From positions 1 through 64,000 of the forward strand of contig NZ_FOIC01000010.1 of NCBI RefSeq assembly GCF_900111485.1: a DNA stretch of 64,000 nucleotides, read 5' to 3'. The translations under genes and the position numbers were made by a program. Below, in pieces: positions 9,701 to 18,438 of this stretch. How positions within the stretch are numbered: the stretch's first letter is position 1; the number at the start of each line of letters is the position of its first letter. This stretch comes from Natrinema hispanicum. Its GTDB lineage: Archaea; Halobacteriota; Halobacteria; Halobacteriales; Natrialbaceae. A model generated the notes under the pieces. The model had not been told where the DNA came from and did not search any database. It was given only the letters and a program-made list of their open reading frames with translations.

Positions 9701-10663
9701 CGTCCGACGGCCGTCCTCCGTTGCCTTCTCTTTGATCCCTTCTTCGGCGTACTTGATGGCCGTCCTGAGCTTGCCCGAGAGGAACTCCTGGAGTTCCGCC
9801 TCGATCTCGTTCTGGTACGGCTCGATCATGTAGTACTTCTTTTCGTTTTCCTTCTCCGAATGGAAGATGATGACGAAGGCGTAGGGTTTGTTCACCCAGT
9901 ACCGCTCGACCTCGCGGAAGTGGGTCTTCTTCTCCATCGAGACGGCCTTCTCGAGGTCGTAGCGGTTGGTGACGGTGGTGTTGCCCGCGGCCGTCGAGAA
10001 GAACTCGTCTTCGTTGAGATCTTCCTGGACGTTGACGGTCCGCTCCTCGACGACGTCGTCGAGTTCCAGTGCGACGTCGTTTGCGGCTGCAAGCCGTTGC
10101 TCGATCGTGTCTGGATCGAATCCGAGAGCGCCTTCCGCATCGTGGGGGACGATCTCGCCGTTGCTATCGCGTGGTCGACTGCCATCGTCTTCGTAGTAAT
10201 ATTCCCACTTGTAGTGTTCCCAGAACCAGGTGTCTTTGACGACCGGCGTGGTCTCGGGGTCGACGTACTCGAGGAAGCGCTCCTGGAGTGTCCCCGCGTT
10301 GTCGCCGGCGACCGGCACCAGCTGATCCTCGAGGTCGTCGGGATGATACCCCAGATACGCTTCGGGATCGAACTCGACCTGGTCCCAGTCGTCCCCGCTG
10401 GGAACGGTCGTCCCGGCACCCGCATCCGTATCGAGGCCGAGTTGTTCGTCCCCGCCGGTGGGATCGTCCGGATAGAGGTCGGCTACCTCGTTGCCGTACC
10501 CGTACTCGGTCATGAACTCCTCCCACGTGTACTCCCCAACACGGACAGCCGAGTTCGTGCTCGGCTCTGATTCGTGGGATTGCGCTTCTTCCGACGCAGC
10601 CTCGGACGCCTCCCCCTCAGAAAAGCCCCCGGCATCCGACTGGTCGGCTTCGTCAATAGCCAT
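6767..10663 (-). CDS. pilB: Type IV pilus assembly ATPase PilB with long acidic tail
   Basis: This ATPase of about 1298 residues powers pilus assembly with PilC. The VirB11/PilB motifs are complete: Walker A GGTASGKTT near residue 552 (DNA 9001-9027), Asp box EDTRE, Walker B region YIVMGEIRG, and His box STGHTTYTTFHA. A large N-terminal domain precedes it. From about residue 860 to the end lies a tail of some 440 residues made almost wholly of Asp, Glu, Ser, Thr and Ala, which is unusually long. A short module, EPEPPTID, occurs twice in the tail. In-frame starts exist at 10684, 10672 and 10663; MAIDEADQ at 10663 is chosen as the most ordinary N-terminus. First gene of a seven-gene operon. Confidence 0.9.
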   Translation of the reverse strand: MAIDEADQSDAGGFSEGEASEAASEEAQSHESEPSTNSAVRVGEYTWEEFMTEYGYGNEVADLYPDDPTGGDEQLGLDTDAGAGTTVPSGDDWDQVEFDPEAYLGYHPDDLEDQLVPVAGDNAGTLQERFLEYVDPETTPVVKDTWFWEHYKWEYYYEDDGSRPRDSNGEIVPHDAEGALGFDPDTIEQRLAAANDVALELDDVVEERTVNVQEDLNEDEFFSTAAGNTTVTNRYDLEKAVSMEKKTHFREVERYWVNKPYAFVIIFHSEKENEKKYYMIEPYQNEIEAELQEFLSGKLRTAIKYAEEGIKEKATEDGRRTVIEDEARRLLERYDLFEATADDTSKGVLETLQGLLDDEDDEADGDDDDGPSQLEGMEVRPEPAVLDDDPDTISEYQVEKLLYVLKRDFIGYERIDGIKHDINVEDISCDGYNSPVFVYHSEYEQIISNIYHGEDELDDFVVKLAQRSGKGISKRLPQVDATLPDGSRAQLTLGKEVSDHGTNYTIRQFKDVPFTPIDLINWNTFSLDEMAFLWLAIENHKSLIFAGGTASGKTTSLNAVSLFIPSSAKIVSIEDTREVELPQRNWIASVTRPSFADDEQGDVDEFDLLEAALRQRPDYIVMGEIRGEEGRTLFQVMSTGHTTYTTFHADSVDEVLKRFTTDPINVSKTMFTALDLVSIQTQTRVQGRKVRRNKSLTEINHYDAEHDEINVQDVYQWQAETDEFLKMGDSNTLEEIQFDRGWSKEKLEEELFKREVILAYLIKNGLNTYAQVAATVQAFINDPDTILTLIANGQLEDSLEDLREMESVLIDVDQEKEELVPRPEATNETYNLSMDILERAEESLFEEYRGQVPSGLASALGDVEAEDPIDVDRADTDEFDFAGAVDEDIDEGEWELGDDSTAFATGDDVGDEPAWLSDDAGFDIEPDEETAASGSAAEAESGAATTGVDTEADADESPSALEPAPTADEGDTATDSSGELPASPETASASTDSASDAGTESPTGESRAATVDAAADSSQSAESDDVTADNDGAGSDTDDADDEDLVGLFDDMGETIDELDEPSTEPATDSEGAAGQQNDSGFDSMFPEDDLDSIFDPDSSGSSSSDTGAQRDGESAADAASAGEQTPAAETTATDTASETSDESEPEPPTIDSGLTTEEDETDDEAEPEPPTIDLGGDTSEPPDDPDESTESTAADETDRSADAPAAVDTATDTDDTTDADASIFDNDDDSVFSDDGADTPSDDDGSLLESSEPSADGSIFKDDSTDSGDALADSNTGIFEAETETNEDDDNDEDGDA

Positions 10664-10684
10664 TACATTCATACTGAAAGTCAT

Positions 10685-11064
10685 CCCTCAAAAAATTCAT
10701 CCGCCCATTACCAGTTCTGATAATTTTCTTTGGCTGTTTTCGACTGATTACCACCCACTTGCTGGCAATCTGTTCAATTCATCTAGTTGATGTTTCGGGA
10801 TATCACGGGACCGATGTGCGCGGCCGACGGCTAAATGGGACAGTCGCTCGCCAAGCCACTCACTACTCGACCGACGGCCCACGAACGAGCGTGCTGACAA
10901 CAGTGAGACAGCCCAGCGGGTCGTCACCCACATTGGAACGATCGTCTAGCGACAGCGTTCACTTCGAACCGACGGAATCGAGATGGGTCACAGCTCGAGA
11001 AGCAACTGTGAGAGTGGTGGGTTGCTGGGAAAATTCGGGGGTGACGGTTCGCTTCTCGCAAAAC
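10685..11064. other. Intergenic region between pilB and tRNA-Arg
   Basis: About 380 bases with no supportable gene. The end nearest pilB must hold that operon's promoter; an AT-rich stretch at about 10685-10750 is the best candidate. The open plus-strand frame through the region continues into the tRNA gene and tatA on the other strand, so it is not considered coding. Confidence 0.5.
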
Positions 11065-11136
11065 GGGCGTGGCGGGATTCGAACCCACGATCAGAAGGTT
11101 AGGAACCTCCTGCCCTCTCCGCTAGGCCACACGCCC
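11065..11136 (-). tRNA. tRNA-Arg(CCU)
   Basis: The minus strand folds into a full cloverleaf of 72 nt. A 7-bp acceptor stem pairs GGGCGTG with CACGCCC, a D arm follows, the anticodon stem GGAGG/CCTTC encloses loop TTCCTAA, and the T arm contains GTTCGAAT. The anticodon CCT reads AGG (arginine). U8 is present. CCA is not encoded. It lies just downstream of tatA on the same strand. Confidence 0.95.
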
Positions 11137-11152
11137 CGGCGTGAAAAGAACG

Positions 11153-11449
11153 TTAGTTGGTTTCCGTTTCGACGTCCGTCTCGTCTTCGTTAGTAACTGG
11201 CTCCGTGTCGACGAACTCGTCGTCACCGCCAGCACTGTCGTCGTAGTCCCCGGACTCGCGCATTTCCTCGAGCTCCGATTCGACCTTTTCGCGCCCCTTC
11301 TGGAACTCACCCATGGCTTCGCCGGTCGACCGTGCCAGCTTCGGAATCTTGTTGGCCCCGAAGAGCAAGATGGCAAGGAGCAGGATGACGCCCAGCTCCA
11401 TCGGTCCGAATCCGCCGGGGATGAACAGCGGTGTTAGTTCGGCTTGCAT
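11153..11449 (-). CDS. tatA: Twin-arginine translocase subunit TatA/E
   Basis: This 98-residue membrane protein has a short N-terminus, one TM helix (GPMELGVILLLAILLFGANK), the family hinge and amphipathic helix (IPKLARSTGEAMGEFQKG), and an acidic C-terminal tail. TatA forms the pore of the Sec-independent Tat pathway, which haloarchaea use for much of their exported proteome. The FGANKIPKLAR motif is diagnostic. Start at 11449 is chosen because it gives the normal short N-terminus; the upstream extension to 11476 is not typical. No tatC is nearby. Confidence 0.93.
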   Translation of the reverse strand: MQAELTPLFIPGGFGPMELGVILLLAILLFGANKIPKLARSTGEAMGEFQKGREKVESELEEMRESGDYDDSAGGDDEFVDTEPVTNEDETDVETETN

Positions 11450-11666
11450 TTCTACGCACAGCTTGTCCACTGGCAATTATAACCTTTTTGGACCACTCAG
11501 GTAATCAAGCGGCCACGACAGTCCGTCTACGAACGAGATTCGCCGAAAAATGAAGCGACACAGTTTGGCTATACTCTCGTTCCGTATCGGTTGCCGTCGA
11601 CTGCCATTCGTCGAAACCCTTCCGCGAACGAAACTGTCTTTCCCGCGTGGACGCAACGGGCTGACG

Positions 11667-12146
11667 ATGGTAACGACCGGAGACGCCGCACCCGATTTCA
11701 CCGCACCGCTTGCGAACGGCGACATCGAGGAATTTACACTCTCGGAACGGCTGGAAGACGAGGAGCCGATCGTTCTGGCCTTCTTCCCCGGCGCGTTCAC
11801 GAGCGTCTGTACGACTGAAATGTGTACGTTCCAGGATCGACTGGCCACGTTCAACGACCTCGATGCCACCGTCTACGGTGTCAGCCGGGACTCGCCGTTT
11901 ACGCTCAACGAATTCCGCGCACAGAACGACCTCGAGTTCGGCCTGCTCAGCGACTACAACAAGGAGCTCATCGACGACTACGACATCGAAATGGATTTCG
12001 CCGATCTGGGCGTCTACGGCGTCGCCAAGCGGTCGGTGTTCGTCATCGACGGTGACGGCGACGTTGCCTACTCGTGGGTCAGCGACGACCCCGGTGTCGA
12101 ACCCGACTACGACGAGGTTGAGGCCGCAGTCGAAGACCTTTCCTGA
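11667..12146 (+). CDS. Peroxiredoxin / AhpC-TSA family redoxin
   Basis: This 159-residue cytoplasmic thiol peroxidase has the thioredoxin fold. The peroxidatic cysteine sits in the context PGAFTSVCTTEMC, with a second cysteine five residues on, as in BCP/AhpE-like peroxiredoxins. It reduces peroxides using thiols. Start at 11667 (MVTTGDAAPDF) gives the conserved N-terminus; the frame upstream is open but not conserved in character. Single gene, followed by an HD-domain gene on the same strand. Confidence 0.88.
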   Translation: MVTTGDAAPDFTAPLANGDIEEFTLSERLEDEEPIVLAFFPGAFTSVCTTEMCTFQDRLATFNDLDATVYGVSRDSPFTLNEFRAQNDLEFGLLSDYNKELIDDYDIEMDFADLGVYGVAKRSVFVIDGDGDVAYSWVSDDPGVEPDYDEVEAAVEDLS

Positions 12147-12212
12147 CGACTGTCTGCGGACCAGCCCGACAACCGTCGCAGAATTTTTTTAGTCTGCCGC
12201 CGATGGGGCAGT

Positions 12213-13028
12213 ATGAGCGATTCTGCCGCCGAGGAGGATTCCCGCCGTGTTTACTCCCCCGACGACGATCACGCATTCCCCGACGAGAAGCTAAACCGGG
12301 TCCTCGAGTACATCAAGGACGACGAGGAGATCGCAGCCTATCTCGAGGCACAAAACGTCAACGCGGTCGACCGGATGCGATACAACGATCACGGGACGAA
12401 ACATATCGAGATCGTCCGTAACCGGGCACTGTGTCTGTACGACCTGCTCAAGACCGGTAACGTCGATTTCAACGGGGCTCGCCAGCAGGGACTGGCCGAG
12501 GAAGACGAATCGGTCATTATCGCCCTTGCGGCGACGCTACACGACGTCGGCCACGTCGTTCACCGCGATCGTCACGCCTACTACTCGATTTCGCTGGCGG
12601 CAGACATCCTCGATCGAGTCCTCCCCGAATTCTACGACATCGCGGAGACCGTCCGAATGAAAGGCGAAATTCTCCACGCCATTCTTTGCCATCATACCGC
12701 CGAGACGCCGCTGACGACTGAAGCCGGCGTCATCCGTGTCGCCGACGCTCTCGATATGGAACACGGCCGCTCCCGGATCCCCTACGAGTCCGGCGGTCGA
12801 GGCATCAACACCCTCTCGAGTCAGGCGATCAGCCGCGTCTCGCTCCAGCAGGGCGATACGACGCCGGTCATGGTTGAAATCGAGATGACCAACGCTGCCG
12901 GCGTCTATCAGGTTGACAACCTGCTGAAAGCCAAGCTGAAAGACTCCGGCCTTGCAGACCAGATTCGGATCGTCGCCGTCAACACGAACGAAAATCGCGA
13001 GCAGCTGGTCGAACGGATCGAGCTGTAA
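12213..13028 (+). CDS. HD-domain phosphohydrolase
   Basis: This 271-residue protein has the metal-binding HD signature: a first histidine in HGTKHIEIV (about residue 70), then TLHDVGHVVHRDRHAYYS (H and D ligands, about 112-128) and LCHHTAE (about 155). HD proteins hydrolyse phosphomonoesters or phosphodiesters, often nucleotides; the substrate here is not evident. The C-terminal 80 residues (VEIEMTNAAGVYQVDNLL) form an extra domain. A T-rich element at 12184-12190, about 25 nt upstream of the ATG, is a likely TATA box for a leaderless message. Confidence 0.85.
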   Translation: MSDSAAEEDSRRVYSPDDDHAFPDEKLNRVLEYIKDDEEIAAYLEAQNVNAVDRMRYNDHGTKHIEIVRNRALCLYDLLKTGNVDFNGARQQGLAEEDESVIIALAATLHDVGHVVHRDRHAYYSISLAADILDRVLPEFYDIAETVRMKGEILHAILCHHTAETPLTTEAGVIRVADALDMEHGRSRIPYESGGRGINTLSSQAISRVSLQQGDTTPVMVEIEMTNAAGVYQVDNLLKAKLKDSGLADQIRIVAVNTNENREQLVERIEL

Positions 13029-13091
13029 CGGACGCGAGGTCGACTCGACGAACCGCTACACTGACTTACAGCCAGTCGTATAGGACACGCA

Positions 13092-13286
13092 ATGTCGACG
13101 CAGCTTGCTGTTTTGGCGCTTCTGACCGGGTTAGCGACCGGCGCGCTGTTCCGATTCCTCAACATTCCGATCCCTGCACCGCCGGAACTCCCCGGCCTCA
13201 TGGGAATCGTGGGGATCTACCTCGGGTACAAGCTAATCGACTACCTCGGCGTCGGCGTTAATCTCCTCGAGACGATCGGCCTGTAG
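13092..13286 (+). CDS. XapX domain small membrane protein
   Basis: This is a 64-residue protein with two hydrophobic helices. It carries the XapX-like pattern, a first helix followed by FRFLNIPIPAPPELPGLMG and then GIYLGYKLIDYL. XapX proteins are small inner-membrane proteins of unknown role. It lies 63 nt after the HD gene and may share its transcript. Confidence 0.75.
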   Translation: MSTQLAVLALLTGLATGALFRFLNIPIPAPPELPGLMGIVGIYLGYKLIDYLGVGVNLLETIGL

Positions 13287-13303
13287 CGTTAGGTCCCGTC
13301 GCC

Positions 13304-13495
13304 TTATGCTGACCGGATGCCGACCGAGAGCCGCATCGCTGCCCAGATCAACAACAGAATTGCCGCAGGTGCGAATACGGTGGCAACGAACGGAAACAGA
13401 GACGATGGAAGGGTGCTGTAGAGGAGGACACCGATACCGACGAGAAGCAAGACGAGAACTACAGGAGCCCGCTGACCGGTTCGATCGTCGTCCAT
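13304..13495 (-). CDS. Small two-TM membrane protein, unknown
   Basis: This 63-residue protein has two hydrophobic segments (PVVLVLLLVGIGVLLYSTL and FVATVFAPAAILLLIWAAM) and a basic C-terminus. No family is recognised. The longer frame upstream to 13750 runs antisense to the end of sdhA, so the start at 13495 (MDDDRTGQ) is chosen. It converges on the XapX gene. Confidence 0.6.
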   Translation of the reverse strand: MDDDRTGQRAPVVLVLLLVGIGVLLYSTLPSSLFPFVATVFAPAAILLLIWAAMRLSVGIRSA

Positions 13496-13577
13496 GTGTT
13501 GACATGGAACGTCGGAGGTATAAACGGTTCTACTCGAGGCGTCGATCGTGTGGAAAATCGAACCGCGAATCGCGAGG

Positions 13578-15416
13578 TTAGTAGCTGCGCTCTTTTGGCT
13601 CGTAGGTCTTGCTCTCTCCCTCGAGAATGACCGGGCGGTAGAAGATCGAGGGTTCGCCGTCGTCCCAGGAGACGAGCGTGTGCTTGAGCCACTCGTCGTC
13701 TTTGCGTTCCTGGTGTTCCTTGCGCCAGTGAGCGCCACGGAACTCGTCACGGACGAGCGCGCCGAGCGCGATCGTCTCGGCGACGTCGATCAGGTTCCGC
13801 GTCTCGATGGTCTGCTGGAGGTCCGTGTTGAACGTCCGCGACGGGTCGTCGACGTAGACATCCTGATACTCCTCGCGGCACTCGCGGATGATTTCCAGTG
13901 CTTTCTTGACGCCGTCTTCGGTCCGGAAGACGTTCACGTAGTCGGTCATCGCCTGCTGGAGCTTCGCGCGGATCTCGGAGTGCTGGATGCCGTCGTCTTT
14001 GTCGATCAGTCCATCGACGCGTTCGCGAGCCGTCTCGACTCTCCGTTCGAGGACGCCCTCGGCGTCGGCCGTGACGCCACCGTCGGCGGCGACGCCGCCG
14101 CTCGTCTCGAGTCCCGCTGCGCCGGGGGCGACTGGGAACTCGGTGTCGGTCTCGTCCTCGACGTCGTCGCCGTAGCCCGTCCGGATCTCGGCTTCGCCGA
14201 GGTCCCCACCGGCAGCGTGGTAGCCGGCGCGCCGACCGAAGACGATCAGTTCCGGCAGGGCGTTCCCGCCCAGTCGGTTGCCGCCGTGGACGGAGACACA
14301 GGCACACTCGCCGGCCGCGTAGAGGCCGTCGATGCAGGTCTGGCCGTTCTCGTCGACTTCGATCCCGCCCATCGCGTAGTGCTGGCCGGGCTTGACCGGC
14401 ATCGGCTCGATGAGGCCGTCGACGCCCTCGAAGTCCTCTGCGAGGTGCAGAATGTTCTCGAGGCGGTCCATGATGCGCTCTTCGCCGAGGTGGCGCATGT
14501 CGAGGTGGACGTACTCGTCGTCGACGCCACGGCCTTCGTTGACTTCCGTGAGTTCGGCCCGGGCGACGACGTCGCGGCTGGCGAGTTCGCCGGAGTTGTT
14601 CGCGTAGCCGTGCTCGAACATGAAGCGTTCGCCCTCGTTGTTGTAGAGGATACCACCTTCCCCACGGACACCCTCGGAGATGAGGACACCCGTCGACGGC
14701 AGCGACGTTGGGTGGAACTGGATGAACTCCATGTCCTCGAGGGGCACGCCTGCTCGGTAGGCCATGGCCTGTCCGTCGCCGGTACAGGAGACGGCGTTAG
14801 TCGTGTGGTCGAACGCCTGGCCGGGGCCACCGGTCGCGAGGACGACGCCGTTGTTGGCCTTGAAGCCTTCAATCTGGCCGGACTGGACGTCGTAGGCGAC
14901 GACGCCGTGACACTCGCGGTCGTTGGGGTCGTCTTCGTCGGTCGTCGCCAGGTCCATGACGTACCACTCGTCGTAGACCTGAATGCCGCGTTTGACGACC
15001 TGCTCGTACATCGTGTGCAGCAGGTGATGGCCGGTCTCGGCACCCGCGTAGGTCGTCCGTGGGTACGAGAGACCACCGAACGGTCGCTGCGAGACGGTTC
15101 CGTCTTCCTCGCGGGAGAACGGCATCCCCCAGTGCTCGAGATTGATCGTCTCTTCGGGGGCGTCCTGGGCGAGGGTCTCGACCGCCGGCGCGTCGCCGAG
15201 GTAGTCCGACCCCTTCATCGTGTCGTAGGCGTGGAGTTCCCAGTCGTCGCCTTCCTGTAAGGCGGCGTTGATGCCACCTTCCGCCGCGCCGGTGTGGCTG
15301 CGGACGGGGTGGAGCTTCGTGACCATCGCCACGTCGGCTCCCGCTTCGTGCGCTGCGACCGCGGCTCGGAGGCCGGCACCGCCGGCGCCGACCACGATAA
15401 CGTCGTGTTCGTACAT
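13578..15416 (-). CDS. sdhA: Succinate dehydrogenase flavoprotein subunit SdhA
   Basis: This 612-residue protein binds FAD through the N-terminal VVGAGGAGLRAAVAA motif and attaches it covalently at the histidine of VRSHTGAAEGGI. Later family motifs are YNNEGERFM, ASRDVV, HYAMGGIEVDENGQ and GGNRLGGNALPE. It oxidises succinate to fumarate and passes electrons to SdhB, on the inner face of the membrane. It is the last gene of sdhCDBA and starts 2 nt after the sdhB stop. Start 15416 is chosen because the conserved protein begins MYEHDVIVV. Confidence 0.96.
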   Translation of the reverse strand: MYEHDVIVVGAGGAGLRAAVAAHEAGADVAMVTKLHPVRSHTGAAEGGINAALQEGDDWELHAYDTMKGSDYLGDAPAVETLAQDAPEETINLEHWGMPFSREEDGTVSQRPFGGLSYPRTTYAGAETGHHLLHTMYEQVVKRGIQVYDEWYVMDLATTDEDDPNDRECHGVVAYDVQSGQIEGFKANNGVVLATGGPGQAFDHTTNAVSCTGDGQAMAYRAGVPLEDMEFIQFHPTSLPSTGVLISEGVRGEGGILYNNEGERFMFEHGYANNSGELASRDVVARAELTEVNEGRGVDDEYVHLDMRHLGEERIMDRLENILHLAEDFEGVDGLIEPMPVKPGQHYAMGGIEVDENGQTCIDGLYAAGECACVSVHGGNRLGGNALPELIVFGRRAGYHAAGGDLGEAEIRTGYGDDVEDETDTEFPVAPGAAGLETSGGVAADGGVTADAEGVLERRVETARERVDGLIDKDDGIQHSEIRAKLQQAMTDYVNVFRTEDGVKKALEIIRECREEYQDVYVDDPSRTFNTDLQQTIETRNLIDVAETIALGALVRDEFRGAHWRKEHQERKDDEWLKHTLVSWDDGEPSIFYRPVILEGESKTYEPKERSY

Positions 15417-15418
15417 GG

Positions 15419-16291
15419 TTACCAGAACTTCAGGTTTTTCTTGACTGCTTCCCGCTTGAGCTCCTGAATGTGCTCGGTGAGCGGAATGTCTTTCGGACAC
15501 ACTTCGGTACAGGAGAACTGGGTCTGGCACCGCCAGACGCCGTGTTCCTGTTCTAAGATGCGGAGTCGGTGCTCTTTGATGTCTTCTTCCTCGCGGTCGT
15601 CCATCGCGAACTTGTAGGCCTTGTTGATCGCCGCAGGGCCGAGATACTCGTTATCGCCGGCTGCGATGTTACACGAGGACATACAGGATGCACACCAGAT
15701 ACAGCGCGTGGACATCTTGACCTTCTCGCGGTTCTCACGCGACTGACGCTGTTCTTCGAGCTTGCTTGCGTCAGGCGTGTCTTCGCTCTTGAAGTACGGC
15801 TCGACGGCGTGCATCTGGTCGTAGAAGTGATCCATATCGACGACCAGGTCCTTGACGACCTCCTGGTGTGGCAGCGGCTCGATGCGGATCGGCTGCTCTA
15901 AGTCGGAGATCTGCGTCTTACAGCCAAGTCGTTGCTTGCCGTTGACGAAGAAGGCGTCGGAGCCACAGACCGCCTGCCGACAGGAGTGGCGGAAGGTTAG
16001 CGACGAATCGTACTCGTCGCGGGCGTACATGACCGAGTCGAGGACGGTCATCCCCTTCTCGAAGGGGACGTGGAAGTCGTCGAACCGGGGTTCCTGCTTT
16101 TCCGCGACTTCGGGGTCGTAGCGGAACACCTTGATGTGGACCGTCTCCCCATCGAACTCGGCCTGACTTTCGTCACGCTCGTCGACCATGTCGCCGCCTT
16201 TCTGTTTCTCAGCTGCCGGCGATTCCGCGCCTTTCATCGCCGGGTCTTCCGGTGCTTCTTGCGTGTCGGGTTCGGCTTGTTGCGTGCTCAT
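15419..16291 (-). CDS. sdhB: Succinate dehydrogenase iron-sulfur subunit SdhB
   Basis: This 290-residue protein carries the three clusters of SdhB. The 2Fe-2S site is SCRQAVCGSDAFFVNG...GC, in which the third position is aspartate instead of cysteine, as in the E. coli enzyme. The 4Fe-4S and 3Fe-4S ligands lie in CIWCASCMSSCN and the downstream CQTQFSCTEVCPKDIP. It wires electrons from SdhA to quinone. The first 50 residues are an acidic extension common in haloarchaea. One base separates it from sdhD. Confidence 0.96.
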   Translation of the reverse strand: MSTQQAEPDTQEAPEDPAMKGAESPAAEKQKGGDMVDERDESQAEFDGETVHIKVFRYDPEVAEKQEPRFDDFHVPFEKGMTVLDSVMYARDEYDSSLTFRHSCRQAVCGSDAFFVNGKQRLGCKTQISDLEQPIRIEPLPHQEVVKDLVVDMDHFYDQMHAVEPYFKSEDTPDASKLEEQRQSRENREKVKMSTRCIWCASCMSSCNIAAGDNEYLGPAAINKAYKFAMDDREEEDIKEHRLRILEQEHGVWRCQTQFSCTEVCPKDIPLTEHIQELKREAVKKNLKFW

Positions 16292-16292
16292 G

Positions 16293-16658
16293 TTAGATCA
16301 TTCCCCCCATGACGAGTGCGACGTAGGTCCCCTGTGCGACGAGTGCAACGCCGGCGAGGGTAAGCACCGCCAGGATGACCTTCTTCTGGGTGCCCTTGAG
16401 GCCCTGGTTGACCAGCGCGTTGTAGACGCCGTTGACGCCGTGGAACGCGGCAGTGACCAGGAACAGGACCATCGTCAGGAGGTAGCCGATATTCTCCATT
16501 CGGGCCTGCGTTCCCAAGAAGGTTACCTCGTACGCGTGGTTGACGAAGTGCAGAAGGAAGAAGTGGAAGGCGAGAACGACGACGAGAAACGCCGCTGTGA
16601 CCCGCTGGAAGAACCAGCCGGTCCCGCCAGGCGTAAACGAGGAGTATCGTTCTGCCAT
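16293..16658 (-). CDS. sdhD: Succinate dehydrogenase membrane anchor SdhD
   Basis: This 121-residue protein has three TM helices. It begins with SSFTPGGTGWFFQRVTAAFL, the quinone-site serine/arginine region of SdhD-type anchors, and has histidines in the helices (HFFLLHFVNH, AAFHGVNG) that could bind heme. It anchors SdhA/SdhB and forms the quinone site with SdhC. Its start shares one base with the sdhC stop. Confidence 0.88.
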   Translation of the reverse strand: MAERYSSFTPGGTGWFFQRVTAAFLVVVLAFHFFLLHFVNHAYEVTFLGTQARMENIGYLLTMVLFLVTAAFHGVNGVYNALVNQGLKGTQKKVILAVLTLAGVALVAQGTYVALVMGGMI

Positions 16659-17083
16659 TAGAGACCCACCCCCGTCAGGAAGGTCGGAACGCTGGCGACG
16701 GTGATCGCACCCGTCAGCACCAGCGAGGCATAGAAACTCTTGTCCTGTGCCTCGAGTCCGACACCCAGATCGACCATCAGCAGGCGGAGGCCGTTTAAGA
16801 TGTGGAAGACGGCCACCGCGAGCAGGCCGATCTCGAGTAGTCGGATGAGGAACAGACTCTCGAGTCCCTGCAGCGTCGTGGTGTAGATGTCCGCTTCGTT
16901 CATGATTGCTGCTTCGTTACCGGCTGCGCCGAGAGAAGTACTCAGCACGGAAATGTGGGTAAACAGGTAGCCGATCAGGATCCATCCGGTGAACTTGTGG
17001 AAGATCCATGCCCACATCCCGGCCGAGAACTCCTTCCAGCGCCCGAAGTCCTCGACGAGACCGCGATTGTAAGACTGACTCAT
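16658..17083 (-). CDS. sdhC: Succinate dehydrogenase cytochrome b556 subunit SdhC
   Basis: This 141-residue protein has three TM helices and is the first gene of the sdh operon. [20 protein letters not shown] resembles the SdhC signature, with H residues for heme b and S/R for quinone; [17 protein letters not shown] provides the second conserved histidine. A TATA-like sequence on the minus strand (about 17112-17118) lies about 30 nt upstream of the start, so the operon message is probably leaderless. Confidence 0.9.
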   Translation of the reverse strand: MSQSYNRGLVEDFGRWKEFSAGMWAWIFHKFTGWILIGYLFTHISVLSTSLGAAGNEAAIMNEADIYTTTLQGLESLFLIRLLEIGLLAVAVFHILNGLRLLMVDLGVGLEAQDKSFYASLVLTGAITVASVPTFLTGVGL

Positions 17084-17355
17084 ACGCTCATATGGTCCGT
17101 TAGACCGCGGGGGTATAGAAGTTACTTTTATCTCGTCACCGTCGCTTTCAGTCCACCCAATATATGACGGGACGATAACAGCTTTCGCCGAGCGCCGAAC
17201 TCGTTCGGGCCGGTGCGGTCGACTCGCTGCTGGCGCTGTGTCGGATCGCCATCGACAGCGGCCAGCGCGGTCTCATACGGTCTGCTGTCCCGATGTCTCG
17301 GTGGGACCGCAGTGCGGGTCGCGGTTGCACCGGAACTCACTGACAGGAGTCCGTA

Positions 17356-18438
17356 TCAGAGTTCCGATCGCGAACTCTCGGTCGTCCGCTCGCGCGAGAG
17401 CGCGGTGAGTGTATCCGGCGAGAGCCCAACCAGATGGCAGAGCGGGTTCCCCGGGTAGACGACGGGGTTCTCGAGGACGCCGACGATGAGACCGGTAAAC
17501 GGCGCTTCGACGGTGACGATGTCCTCCTCTTCTTTGAACGGGTTGGTGATGGCACAGATCACTTCGCCTTCCTCGACGAGCGCACCCCGGCCGCGTTTCA
17601 TGTCGACGATGCCACCGGCGTCGGCGCGGAGCCACGTCTTCTCGTCGTCAGTATCGATGACGGTGCGCCAGCCGGGCCAGTGGACCGACGACTCCCGGTG
17701 GAGGCCGAACTCGGCGAACACGCTTGCGACGCCGGTGAGCGCGCGATCGATCAGCCGGCGCTGGAAGCGATGGGCTTCGCCCATCTCGACGGTGATCGTG
17801 GGAATGCCGGCTTCGCTGGCTTCGCGGCGCAGCGTTCCAGATGGGCCTTCGCCTGCGATGATAACGTTCGAACTGAACGCGTTAGCGAGTCTGGCGACGT
17901 CCGATCGCTCCATGTTGGCCCGAACGTGGAGCATGTTCGTCCGCCCGCGGGTCGACGTATGGAAGTCGACGCCGAGATCACAGGGTTCGATAAAGTTCGT
18001 GAAGATCTGGTGGGCCATCCGTCTGGCACTGGTCGACCCCTCGCGCCCGGGGAACGACCGGTTCAGGTCCCGATCGTAGATCGGCAGATACCGTTCCTGT
18101 GCGATGAAGCCGGGGACGTTCATCACGGGCAGACAAACCAGCGTTCCATGCAGGATCGAGTGATCCCAGTCGTGGGCGACTTCCCGGACGACCTCGATCC
18201 CGTTGAGTTCGTCGCCGTGGGCTGCCGCCGAGAGAAAGACCGTCGGCCCCGGGTGTTCACCGTTGATCACCGTGACGGGAATCCTGACAGGGTCCCCGAG
18301 ATACGTTTCGCTGATACCGTACCGAATGTTCGCCGACTCGCCGGGATCGACGCGCCCGCCGTTGTACGTAAACGGCTCGTTCATCTCGTCGGTTTCGCGT
18401 CCGTCGTCGGGCGGTTCGGTCGCTGTGTCGTCGCTCAT
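17356..18438 (-). CDS. Succinylglutamate desuccinylase/aspartoacylase-family protein
   Basis: This 360-residue zinc-dependent amidohydrolase belongs to the M14-like family. The zinc motif HGDE (AAAHGDELNGIE, near residue 75) and the later VDFHTST (near residue 157) give the metal ligands; EMGEAHRF near residue 217 supplies the catalytic glutamate. A C-terminal barrel-like domain (GALVEEGEVICAITNPF, VEAPFTGLIVG) is common in the deacylase subfamily. The substrate is not evident. It is a single gene downstream of the divergent sdh promoter region. Confidence 0.85.
   Translation of the reverse strand: MSDDTATEPPDDGRETDEMNEPFTYNGGRVDPGESANIRYGISETYLGDPVRIPVTVINGEHPGPTVFLSAAAHGDELNGIEVVREVAHDWDHSILHGTLVCLPVMNVPGFIAQERYLPIYDRDLNRSFPGREGSTSARRMAHQIFTNFIEPCDLGVDFHTSTRGRTNMLHVRANMERSDVARLANAFSSNVIIAGEGPSGTLRREASEAGIPTITVEMGEAHRFQRRLIDRALTGVASVFAEFGLHRESSVHWPGWRTVIDTDDEKTWLRADAGGIVDMKRGRGALVEEGEVICAITNPFKEEEDIVTVEAPFTGLIVGVLENPVVYPGNPLCHLVGLSPDTLTALSRERTTESSRSEL

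Noticed and set aside
8528-10570. Long plus-strand open frame of 680 codons opposite pilB
   Set aside because: It is antisense to the well-supported pilB ATPase; long antisense frames are expected in GC-rich haloarchaeal DNA, and the translation has no family motif.
10759-11193. Plus-strand frame of 144 codons across the tRNA-Arg gene
   Set aside because: It overlaps a complete tRNA cloverleaf and tatA on the other strand, and its own sequence has no pattern.
13548-15260. Long plus-strand frame of 570 codons opposite sdhA
   Set aside because: It is a shadow of sdhA with no recognisable motif.
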